From contig JBLDXI010000048.1 of NCBI GenBank assembly GCA_047495785.1, positions 496,001 through 560,000 on the forward strand: a DNA stretch of 64,000 bases. The letters run 5' to 3'. Of this stretch, positions 13,132 to 24,100 are shown piece after piece. Numbering within the stretch: the stretch's first letter is position 1; each line of letters opens with the position of its first letter. The position numbers and the translations under genes are program-made. The notes below the pieces were generated by a model, which had not been told where the DNA came from, ran no database searches, and saw nothing but the letters and a program-made list of their open reading frames with translations. Source of the stretch: Lepidodermella squamata. Lineage: Eukaryota; Gastrotricha.

Positions 13132-13841
13132 CTATATATAGATGCCACTGAAAAATCGTTCTTTCCTATTTGCACTTGATATTTATATAAAATTAACAAA
13201 AGAAACGCTTTCTGGGCTGTGAAAAATCGTGTGGAATTTTATAACATTAACATTTTGAATGAGGTCTGAGCGTTTGTATAAGAAATGTGTCATAATATAA
13301 CCATAATAACAGTGATGACTTCCGCCAATATTTTGTAATTATTTAATAACTGGAGAAGAATCCGTTGAATTTTATTAAAACACTGAAATTTTACGTTCTA
13401 ATTTTTTTACATCGGGTGAAATATGGCCAGGGTGATTTTGAAGAATCAAGAAAATATATTGTAAATTTGTGTTAGTTCTGAATTTTCCAGCAAACCAAAG
13501 TCCACACTTAACAATTTTAAGGAATAAGTAATAGGCATGCCTAAGAACAATGAATAGTTTAGAAATCCAGCACCGAAGGCGAGAGTCAGGGTTAAATACA
13601 GCCATATTAAAAATCTTCTGAATTAGCCGGAGTGAAATAATTGTTTAAAATTTATTTTCAAATATAGAGTGAATTTGCCAAATTTTCGCAAAATTTCGAT
13701 CTTGAATCTATAGTAGCCAAAAATATGGCTGAGTGTATTGCATTTTGGTGATTTGGACCCAATTTTCCTCTTGAATTTCACCTTTCAAATAATCGTGCAA
13801 TATTTTCCACTATTTTAGGCACTCATTATTGAATTTACGAA
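13132..13841. other. Intergenic between transporter and NOSIP
   Basis: AT-rich with no convincing gene. TATTTTAG at 13811-13818, followed 24 nt later by the NOSIP ATG, looks like an acceptor. Confidence 0.5.
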
Positions 13842-16344
13842 ATGACTCGCCATTCCAGAAATGCGACAGCCAATCCGTGTTACACTTATCACGAGCGTAG
13901 AAAAGACTCTAAAGAATCCGGCTACGGCTCGCAAACAAAGCGCCTGAGTAAGGACGCTGTTCGCCCGGCCGATTGCTGCGCAATGACCCTACAGCCAGCG
14001 AAAGAGCCCGTCGTCACGCCGGACGGCTTTCTCTACGACCGATCGGCTATCATCGAGTACATGTGCCACGAAAAGGAGCAGATTGCGTTGCGTTTGAAGC
14101 AGTGGAAACAGCGCAAGGAACAAATTGAAGAGGCGAAGAAGAAAAAGGAGGAAAATCAGAAGCGGCTGGACGCGGAGAAATTTGCGGCCGGCGAGCGGCA
14201 TGTTGTTTCAGCGTCGTCTCGAGCGAACTCTAAGGTCAAGGTCCAAGCGCCGCCCAACAGCAGTCAGAACAGCTTTTGGGTTCCAGGCAAGGCTAAAATT
14301 CCAGGTAAAATGTTTGGCTTTTTTTATTTTCATCGAATATTAACATTCATGGGCTTGCAAAATTTCGTAATTACTAATGCGCATTTTTAATTTAAAAATA
14401 AATTTTAATTTAATTTTTTTTGGCTTTCTATGGGAGACTGTTGATAAAATTTGTTATAAGTGGTGAGAAAATACTGCAGCTCAACTTTTAAAATTAAAAT
14501 TAAAACTTAGATGAAGGTATACTTGATTAAAAAAAAATTTAAAAATTTCTTGGAAAATTTGAAAAATTGAAAAATAGTTGCGCAACTCATCGGAAACGCT
14601 TTACAAGTTACCGCACTTATTTAAACTCGAAATTAGAAAACCAGGCCAACAATCATTCTGAAATGATACGCAGCCCGGCGGAATGCTTTGAAGGATCAAG
14701 TTTTTTGGTCGGCCAAAGTAGAAGTTGAGCTCTTGTACTGAGCAATGATGAACTTGATCGCTGCAATTTTTCGATCCAACTGTGGGTTAGGCCAGCCCAG
14801 ATTTTGCTAGTTCTGTCAGTTCGAGCTTACTCTTAACAGACGCGATTTCATCGACCAGAAGTCGGACTACATTCCGAAAGCTTACACCGCCAGCTTGCAG
14901 TTTAACCTTTGATGCCAGGATTCGGCCAACTTGTTTCTTCGCACGTCTCGCGGAAATATTGGACAAAGTCGGCGAGAACCGATTTTGAAATAGTTTAGGT
15001 TGAGCTCTAATGCTCAGCCGCAGCCTTGAAAATCCAAGGGTAGAAACGGTAGAGCCATAAATCTGCGTATCAGTGTTCGAAATCCTGAGATTCCGCGATA
15101 GCATGCAATGAGGCCGTGCTCGTGGATCCACTTGGTAATGGCCTGAGTAAAATGGAAATGACATCCGACGATTCTCAAATACTTCCCATCTCGACCGACT
15201 TCAGCGCCGCTATTAAACCCGTTTCAAAGTCACAAGTAGCTTTTTCGGCGAAAAGAGGCTCTTCAACCCCGATAAATTACTCAAATGCTATGCTAAGTTC
15301 AGAATGGTTCCTGGGGCAGGGCAGGTTGGGTTTACACTTTGAGTGAACCTATTTTATTTATTGTTTATTTGGCCTTTGTCCCCGAATAAACGCGACTTGG
15401 AGACCCTCAGCATTATGAGGCTTCAGGTGCCACCTCTCTTCTGTGCTTACAAATTTCGCTTGGCTGAATCTTCTCTCAGATTCTGATGACACAGCGGCAG
15501 TGAGAAAAAGCTGGCGTGCGATCTTGGTCGAGGTCGGGTACTTTGGGCTCAATGACTTCCAGTAGAATAGCGGGTGGTAATTGTATCCTTCTGGGAGTCT
15601 TCAGATCGATAAGCGGCTAATTCGAATTTGATTTGCCCTTCAGTGAGGCTGAGACGTAAACCACTATATTTCGGATTGGACTTATTCGCAAGAATCTGTT
15701 GCCCAGTTCTTGGAAACCTTGATACTGAAAATTTGAAAGAAACGTTCCGGATCAGAATAATTGGCCCGCTCTGAAATCTGAATTTCGAATCTAGAAATGT
15801 TAGATTTTAGGGATTTTAGAAATAAATTGAATAAAATCTGTATTTAAATGTGATTTTATTTATAACATATAATTGATTAATTCCAGGTGACTCTGCCGAA
15901 TCGTTGGCTGAGGACACAATGCCACCAAAGCCCGAAGAAGTCGTAAAATGCCCAATGTCACACAAACCGCTCAAACTCAAAGACCTGCTACCCGTTCACT
16001 TTAAACGAGCCCGCAAAGAAGAAAACGCAGCAGCTTCTACCTCGTCATTTCTCTCCCTTGAAAGTGGCGACTACGTTTGTGCTATAACCGGCGATGTGTT
16101 GACCAATTCGCAGCAATTAGCTGTTTTACGGCCGTCTGGGGCTGTTGTCCTGCAATCAGCGGCTGATAAAGTGTTAAAATTTGACGAGAAATCGGGCGAA
16201 GTCGTCATGGATCCGGTTGCGAATAAGCCGTTGGAGGGCATCATCTCGCTGAAACGTGGCGGTTCTGGCTTTGTGGCGGCGACTGGCGGCGATCTGACGC
16301 AGATCCAGGCCACCCTGAAATTGCCCGTTCTTTCAATTTCTTGA
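13842..16344 (+). CDS. NOSIP: Nitric oxide synthase-interacting protein homologue (NOSIP), U-box E3 ligase
   Basis: Two exons (13842-14304, 15887-16344) give 306 residues, close to the human length. The N-terminus MTRHSRNATANPCYTYHERR is characteristic, followed by the first half of the split U-box (CCAMTLQPAKEPVVTPDGFL, then YDRSAIIEYM). A Lys/Glu-rich coiled coil (residues about 80-115) interrupts the domain, and the second half lies in exon 2 (VKCPMSHKPLKLKDLLPVHF, later YVCAITGDVLTN). NOSIP is a nuclear/cytosolic ubiquitin ligase found with spliceosomes, and binds nitric oxide synthases in mammals. The ATG lies 24 nt after a TATTTTAG acceptor. AATAAA at 16394-16399 follows the stop by about 50 nt. 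The 1582-nt intron carries a hAT transposon fossil in antisense. Confidence 0.95.
14787..15164 (-). other. Antisense open frame in the NOSIP intron, probably transposon-derived
   Basis: A 125-codon open frame next to the hAT fossil, rich in Arg, Ser and Leu, ending with VRLLVDEIASVKSKLELTEL and a few more residues. I recognise no motif. Given its neighbour and strand it is more likely part of a decayed element than a gene. Confidence 0.25.
15358..15602 (-). mobile_element. hAT transposase C-terminal (dimerisation) fossil
   Basis: On the minus strand the frame reads YHPLFYWKSLSPKYPTSTKI followed by ARQLFLTAAVSSESERRFSQ. This matches the hAT C-terminal dimerisation domain: W-K, YP-x-L-x-K-x-AR, then the SSESERRFS block corresponding to VPSERxFS. 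Only this end survives, and no complete transposase is present. It lies inside the NOSIP intron in antisense orientation. Confidence 0.85.
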
Positions 16345-17265
16345 TCAACAATTCTCATTCGCTTTTGTTTCTTTTTGTATTTATTGAAAAATGAATAAAA
16401 AATGAAAAAATAATTGTTTGAGGATTTTTTAATTCAAACTTAGTTTTTTGCATTGTCTAGATTTTCTTTTGGATGCGTGAAATTTGATTTTAATTACTGA
16501 TGCAGCGAGTAGAGAAGCACTGGCGATGCTGATGGCCTCTGACAGTTGAAAATGTTATTGATGAAAGTGGGTCGAAATGACCAGGATTGGGTATAAGAAG
16601 ATGCGGACTTATAGATTTTAATCGAACGGTCAATGCCGATCGCGAAATCGAGAAAAACCTCGCTGTGTTATTGCAATGCTTTCTTCACGTGGCCCGTCAT
16701 TTATTTTCTGCTGTCTACTGTCCAATCGGAATTACCTTTGGGTTTCAAAGTTAGCGAAATCGAAGGCTATAGGCTGGTCGTCGTGGAGTAATTTGGGCTG
16801 TTGAATGGACTCGAAATGAATGCAAGTTATCGTTTCCAAGTTTGATTTAAAACTAAATAGCAAACCTGCTATCAATCGGCGCAGTGTGCTTCGTGATTCT
16901 TGATTAGCGCTGTACTTTTTGGAAAAAAATTGCCATTTTACACCATTTCTAGCGCAAATGTCTTCATTGCTGTTTTCACGTTAAGACGTCAATGAGGCAC
17001 CTGTTATAATAAGATGGTGTGTATGAAATTATCTTCGTATTCCCCTTCATAATTGAAGGCGATCGATGACGAAGTCATAAGATCGTTGGTCATGTTGGTT
17101 TTCGCCTACCCGTCTCGCCGTCTGACACGCTCCAACCGCCTGCACCTGGTTCAATAAAGACGAAAAACCCGGCGAGGAAGCGAGCAATTTGTCGAATGAA
17201 GCATTCTACACATTTTTCTTTACCACTTTTCTCTTGAATTTCATCATTCATTTCGCGAATTGAAC
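16345..17265. other. Intergenic between NOSIP and the PAN-like gene
   Basis: It holds the NOSIP poly(A) signal and presumably the promoter of the next gene. I see no open frame or repeat worth naming. Confidence 0.5.
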
Positions 17266-17592
17266 ATGTTCTGCAAAATCGTTGTTGCTGTTTTTCTGGC
17301 AAGCGTTCTCACCCCACAAGCGGTCGCTGAGTTCAAGCCAGCAATAAACGAGGAGTGTAAAGGCTACTATTCGGCACGCAAGGTATCGAACGTTCCGACC
17401 TGCGTAGCTCTTTGTGATCAAGACACGAAGTGCGCAGGCTACCGTTATGCCTTCAACTTTGGCAAAGGGCAACAAGATACTTGCTACATGTCAAACAAGG
17501 ATCAGTGCGCAACACTGGTTACGCCGAAGAAATACGGCGGCCAGACGCATTTGAAGGGAGCATCGTGGCTTACACAGATTCAAAAAGGTTGA
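17266..17592 (+). CDS. Small secreted PAN/apple-domain-like protein
   Basis: Single-exon 108-residue protein; the start is the ATG at 17266 (the frame extends upstream only to a TTG). A signal peptide is clear: MFCKIVVAVFLASVLTPQAV, then AEF. The mature part has a PAN/apple-like cysteine pattern: ECKGYY, PTCVALCDQDTKCAGYRYAF, DTCYMSNKDQC. PAN domains bind protein or carbohydrate ligands outside the cell and in nematodes occur in secreted and surface proteins; no specific role can be read here. AATAAA is at 17728-17733. PAN is inferred from spacing and the KCAGYRY motif. Confidence 0.75.
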   Translation: MFCKIVVAVFLASVLTPQAVAEFKPAINEECKGYYSARKVSNVPTCVALCDQDTKCAGYRYAFNFGKGQQDTCYMSNKDQCATLVTPKKYGGQTHLKGASWLTQIQKG

Positions 17593-17819
17593 ATGCCAGT
17601 GGTTCGCCTCAAAGTCACAGCGCGGAGAAATGGCTGCGTGGAGAGTCGAGAGTGATGAGATGAGGATGCATACTTTTTTCTGATTAAATATCTATTTATT
17701 GAATGAAAGCTGCTGAGAATTTAATCAATAAACAAGAATAAGCGTTATGTAAGGTGGCAGAAATTGAACTGTGGAACCACTGAAAAACCACTGTGGAACC
17801 ACTGGAACCACTGAAAAAC

Positions 17820-17888
17820 TTAAGCGCCGAAGTTGATGCCGTAGAATACTGAAGTCAGTGGTTTCTTCTGTGGAGGAGCCAACGGTGC
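17820..17888 (-). CDS. Possible 3' exon of a small minus-strand gene
   Basis: After a CAGCCTAG acceptor the minus strand reads in phase 0 APLAPPQKKPLTSVFYGINF, then GA and stop (17822-17820). TTTATT at 17695-17700 gives a minus-strand AATAAA about 120 nt downstream. Short upstream frames exist around 18100 (for example MQNIIGLGLEATPHAR) but I could not join them. The region also has short direct repeats of CACTGTGGAACCACTG just below the stop. Weak. Confidence 0.2.
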   Translation of the reverse strand, partial: APLAPPQKKPLTSVFYGINFGA

Positions 17889-18160
17889 CTAGGCTGTGTT
17901 GTCTGTATTATCATCAGCTTCCGGAAAAGTTGAAGCTGTCTAGAATCAATTAATTTTCTTTGCTAGCTGATAATTTTTAGGAGTGCTACTTGCAGAAAGG
18001 TTATTTTAGGTTTCTTTATTTCGATGCCTCTCAGGAGCCATGGTTTTCTCTGAAATCACATCACCCTGGCATGAGGTGTAGCTTCCAACCCGAGCCCGAT
18101 GATATTTTGCATTCTATTTTATTTGAAGTAGATCTTAATTAGTTAGTTGTGATTATTTAT

Positions 18161-21100
18161 ATGGGAAAGCATGCAGCTACTGGGTGTGATGGGCAAAGCG
18201 ATGTTCCGGCCCCATTAGCTCCTGAAGAAATCGCCAGGCGCGTTGCCGAGGCAACAAAAGGATCCGCATTTGACAAGCGAAAAGCCGAGAAACAGGCGAA
18301 TATTGCGAACCGAGTTGCTGAAATGAAGCGGCGGCTTACGAGCACTTCGCCGCAAGAGCGAGAGCGGTTCCGGTTACTGGCCGAGAAAGCCGTGCAGGAT
18401 GCGGAGAAGTCGCGAAATCTCAGCCGAGTCATGGTTCACGTCGATATGGACGCATTCTACGCATCGGTTGAAATACGCGATCAGCCAGATTTGGCAGGTA
18501 AATTGATTGATAAAACATACAGTATTACAGAGTTGGGCAAATATTTATTATTTGCTATCTGGTGATTTTTCGGGTCATATTGCCACTATTTGGGGCATTG
18601 TCTTGTACTTATTACAGAGGTGCAATTTGTTCTTGGTGGTCATTATTAAGCTAATACCATATTATTGTTTCTGAACTCTAAAAATCGTGATCAAATTGGG
18701 CTATTTGTTTTCTCCGAGCCAGGCAGTTAGTTAATCCAATCCGGCAATCCGGAACCGTAAAGTCTTCAATTCGATCAGGTCTATAAGCTGATATGAGCAA
18801 CTTCCAAAGGCTTGCCATCTGGACTACCCACATTGTATGTGCAAAAGGGATTCCCCACTTGGTACATTTCCTTTAATGAGGCTTGGGCTTCGTCATTGTT
18901 TTGCAGCAACTCCAAAGCATTGAAAGTAACCAACTGGCTATGCAATAGCGCCGTTCCCTTCGCGATGTCAATCGCCAAAATAATTGAGGTCATGTACTTT
19001 TGATTGCATGGTATCGAAAATCTACTTCGAACTTGGGATATCTATAGTTATGATTAACTATTCTTGGCGTCGGCATCTCCTCGTGCGATTTGTGATTTTT
19101 CCATTGCGATAATATCATGCTGCAGGGTCCATCGCATCGGGTTCGGCGAAGGCGGAGAAATCCAATGCTTCATTGGGTTTTCTGAGCGCAGTTCCGATCA
19201 AGAATTTCTAAAATGAAAATAGTTGATGAAAAGGCTTCACCTAGAAGAATTAATCTTACCGCGAGTTTGGCATCCGTTCTTTGCCCTACTCTCGTAGCAA
19301 GCTGTATTCTTCAAACCATTTTGGGCAAAAAGGATAGGTTTGAATTACTCTTCGAGAAAAATCGAATTATTACATATCAAATACAATGGTTATTTCAGCT
19401 AACGATTTCGAGAAGTTTTCTAAGTATTTTTTCCGCTGAGCTTGTTCCCGCCCGTTGCTTGTTTCTTTGTTCGCATCCTCGGCGATCAATTTCTGTTTCG
19501 ACTGAGACGCGCTCTGTGTCGAAGACGGCGCACTTTAATCAGCCTTCCTCTTTCCTCCTTGACTTGAAAGGATGATGTTTGTCTCGTAAGCAGACCCTCC
19601 GAACCCGATCCGCGTACCGCACCTTGCTACTAGATGACCCAGAAGCTTTTTTCTTCTTTGTTTGTTGTCCGAAGTAGAGCCTCTTCTTTTTGCCCGCTTT
19701 CAGCAGAAGAATTCAGCAAAAGGCTTTGTAACGGAAACGTCCAAGAAATCATAGGTATGAAATGATATTTAAATCGAAGAATAGTCTTGCCCTAGGCTGT
19801 GGTCGTAAAGTTTGAGCACGTAGGCCTTCATTTTTGTAGAAGGGCCGCCTTCAGCGCCGGTGACTTTTTCGGTGGCATCGGTGGTCACGCTTCACATTGA
19901 CTCGCCATTGGCCATTTCGAAGTTGAATCGGAAGTTGCCAAGATCTTGGAAACTTCCGTGTCAGTTATCGCTTGTATTATACTTCGTGAACTGAAGTATA
20001 ATACAAAGAAGATGAAGACAATCCCCTGATAATTTAACATACTGTATCTGCTGCACCAAAACAAACCCGGATCTGGCACGCAACTGCCTTTCTTTTTTAT
20101 TCGGATATGCGTACCATCAATAATGCTAACAATTCCTGGAATCTTTGAAAAGCTTCCTGAGCCAGGTCGTCAGCCTCAGAGAAACTGTGTAGTGCAATAA
20201 GATGTTTCAAGTTTGAGACTACGGCTGATATCTTAACTCTAACTGCTTTGCAACCTGTTGTTCGATGAAGTCCAAGTTCATCACCTTGACAGCGCTGCGA
20301 AGGTGCTCAGGTCAAGTACAGTATATTATCGTTATAGTGATAGCCGTTTATAGTGAACTATCGCTGCAGTGAACGATTTTGCTGGCACGCGGCTCAAAGT
20401 GACCTATTTACCTTATAATAGCTATCGGTATTGTGAACGACGCATATAGTGAACAATCGTCATTGTAAACGCTTTTTGCGGCGCATGCGCCATATAAAAC
20501 ACGTGTTTAGCGAGCGATATAATGAACGAGACTAAATTTTGAAAAATAAATTCTTCAAAAACGATTTCAAAAATTTGATGAACCGTAAAAAGACATGAAA
20601 ATCGTTCTCAAGCTTCCAAAATGGGGGAATCTCGAGCGTAGTAAGGGTCTCAAGCGCAATTTCGCACGGTTCAAATGGGCTAGCAGTTGTCACGGTTCGA
20701 GGCCCACCCCTTGAAGAAGCTTCAAGGAGCGGGCCCCGAGCTGTTGGCGACTATCAGAACTGTTCAAACGACTATTACTGATTACTTTTCACTTAAGAAT
20801 CAGATTTTTCTATTATATATACGCCGCCGATGCATTTAGCAGTAATATTCGGAGTTTTGAAGCCATATAAGCGTTTTCTTTTTCAACTATCACTATAGTG
20901 GAATTTCGTTATAGTGAACAAACTTGATGGCACGACCAGCGTTCACTATATTGAAAATATACTGTAACCAACGTTAGCCAAATTAATTTGCTAAGAGAGT
21001 TGCTTCTACTGGGTTTTATTGGTTTTATGTAGATGAGGACGCAGCTGTTCTTCAAGTTCGACGATTGCACGTTTGGAAAATTTATAGCGAGCGAAAAATT

Positions 21101-24100
21101 CGTTTGGCGAATTCATCAGAGTGAACTCGAAAAACTCGGTTTCTTTTAGGAAAGCGATTCATTCGTAAATATCAAAATGAATCATGGGCTGAATACAAGA
21201 GCTGAGAAAGCTTCTTGTATTGTAGCATCTCAACGATTGATTTCTTTCTTGTAGAGCTAAATGAGAGCTAACTAAGCCAGCTTCGCCAACTATTTTGGCT
21301 GCTGTCTCCCATGCAGCTTTTTCTTTATTTTGCACATTTGCAACAGTTTAGTGCTACTGAATTTATTTAAACTAGTATTGATCGATCAAACAAACTGAAA
21401 TTATTTCCATTTCATAGATAAGCCTGTCGCGGTGGGCGGCAATTCAATGCTATCGACGACGAATTACATCGCTCGCAGTTACGGCTGTCGCAGTGCGATG
21501 CCGGGATTCGTCGCTAAGAAATTATGCCCGCACCTGGTCATCATTCGACCAGATTTCCGCAAATACTCGGCTGTTGCCAAACAAGTCCGTGAGGTTTTCG
21601 CCGAGTACTGCCCTGATTACGTAACAGGTGGGTTGGACGAGGCTTACCTTGATTTGACTGAATACCTAGAATCTCGGCTGACTGGCAAAACGAGTAATCA
21701 AATTGCTGATTTTAAAATTTCGGACGAACTATCGAGTCGTGTTGGCTGCAAATGCGACGAGGCGGAAATTGAGTCTTCCCAGCCGGTGGAGAAGGCGGAC
21801 TTCAAATACTGTCCGAAATGCAAGTTACTCAGGTAAGCCAAGTTACACAGTTGCCACCCGCAATCCTATCACTGATAGCGAAGTCAGCTGCAAGTAAAAT
21901 CTCAAGAAATTTACTTCGAAATTGAACCAAAATGTACTTCGATGCTCTAGTTCTTAAGCCAGACGTCAGTTCCAACTGTTGAATCCTGTAATTGACATAG
22001 GCCACGCTACGAGTAAAAGCCGCAGCGCGGCTATTTAGATTAGGGATAAGAGCGGCAAGGAAGCCGTTCCAATCCGCGACCCTAGGTGCCCTATATTCGG
22101 CACGCCTTTATTCGACCTTCACATATAGTCACCACACTCCCACTTCCGCTGCCCCATCGACATCAATTGATACCGATTATGTCCTGCAATTTAGCGACGG
22201 TATGAATGAATATACACCGGCTTCGTAAAGAGGCCGGCCAACATTTCCTCGGTGAATAACTTGCGTGGATTCTCGACCAATCGCATATCGAAAAAAGACT
22301 CATGCGGATAGAATCGTGTATCAACTGTCTAATAATATATCTAATTTGCTTCGTGCGCCTGCCCGCGCCCTGAAGGACCGAGTCTGATATCACGCAGGCC
22401 TGATTGTCACAAAACACGACAGCAGTCTTCGGCACGTTGCGGGATAGCTCGGCCAGGACCCCAGCGAGCCCATTCACTTTGAGAACAATATCGGATAAGG
22501 CAATGAGCGAAGAAAGAGCGAGAGCGGGTGCATTGTTTCGATCATGTTTTAGTCGATCACATGTTTCTCTACAGCACGGATATACAATGAGAATTGCAAA
22601 TTTGTCAGTCGCAAGAATCGAGATTATGATTTTTCAGGCTTTCAAATGTCATTTTCGTAGTTTTTCGCATGACAATTTCTATAGCTGTCAAGCGAATAAG
22701 AGGACTGCTTTTCTATCAGAAACATTACAGATCATACGTTGCTTTTGTTCAACCGCAAGAATGATGTTAAGGCACGTTTTTGATGACTAATGGCTCAAAT
22801 GATAAGATCGATGAGTAACAAACTAGCGATAGTAGCATTATTTTTATTCCACGCGGCTAAGGCGTCTATATCCTTTCGGGTTTTGTGGAAGGTGAAGGAA
22901 GGCAAAATTTAAGAAAAATCACCCCCTCAGTTAGCAATTTGCTTTTACCATAAAATTCATCATCCATCATCTCTATATTTAATGCCGTTAATTCTGTGGC
23001 GTGTCAGTCCACGTCTTCTACTATTATTTCAATCGAGGTTGACTTGGGTCGTCCTCGAGAGCGTCGGTTCTTTCGATTTCAGTAGCAACGACGTTAATTA
23101 CATCGTCCTTCACCTCCGCGATTATGCTATCACGAAACAGCGGCCAGTTGTGCTGATCTAGCAGGGTTTCAATGCAATTTTCTACAGCTTCGTCGATCGT
23201 ACCTCGAGCATCTTCTAGATGATACTCGATTTTATTCGCTATTCGATCCTCCGCCTATAAAATTGACTAAATTAATAACCTGCGTTTTTTTAATTTTTTC
23301 ACTCACCTCATCAACAATTCGGTCAACAATGGCCAATTGATCTTCGGTGAGCGGACTTGACGGTCGGCGAAAGCTGGTTTTCGGGGCTGTTAGCGTTTCA
23401 GGAAGACGCCTCTTCGGCAACTGATTTCCCTAATTTTAAAGAAGTAAATCATAAAATTTGTAAATATCCTTAGGTGGGCTTTCTTCGCAGCACCCGTAGT
23501 TGACTTAGAGCAGCGTTTTCACAATTCGATTTAAAATTCTACACGAAACATTGATCAGGTTTCTACGGCCATCCCATCGAACTGGATGAAAAAAACGAAG
23601 TTATATAATCATTGAATCTCAGCTATTTTCATGGTAGCTTTCACTTGAAGCTTTCACCAAGTTCCTTCTTGCTTCTTGCCTCTTTGCTTCTTCGGCCTAT
23701 AATAAGAAAAATTCCAAATATCAGACTAGAATGTGATGTTGAGAATTTGTGAAACGATAGCAGTTCGATAGTAGCTTCGCGAATGGTGGCGTCGATTGCG
23801 TTGGGAAGATCATCTAGGCAAGACCCCTTGAAGCGCGGGTCCAATAGGCTGGCGATTCGCACGAAATCGTCAGCCATTAGCTCCGAGAAGCTCCGAGTCC
23901 AGGGCCGTCAGGATCGCTTTCTTCGTTCCCGTGACACCGAAATGCGGTGCCGTTAAGTATGCTTCGCAGCACTTGGAATAGAGTCGGGTAGAGTCCTGGG
24001 GCGCCCGGAGGATTTTGCGAATGTAATTGAATCGAAATCCGTTTTGTATTGTGTCTTTCGCAGCCTTTCATTCTAGGACAACACATATCGTTTTTTTATG

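Noticed and set aside
13132-13841. Possible operon of the transporter and NOSIP
   Set aside because: The gap is 710 nt, longer than typical operon spacing, and nothing else links the two genes.
19213-19575. Open frame in POLK intron 1
   Set aside because: It has no recognisable motif, no good splice context and lies among repeats.
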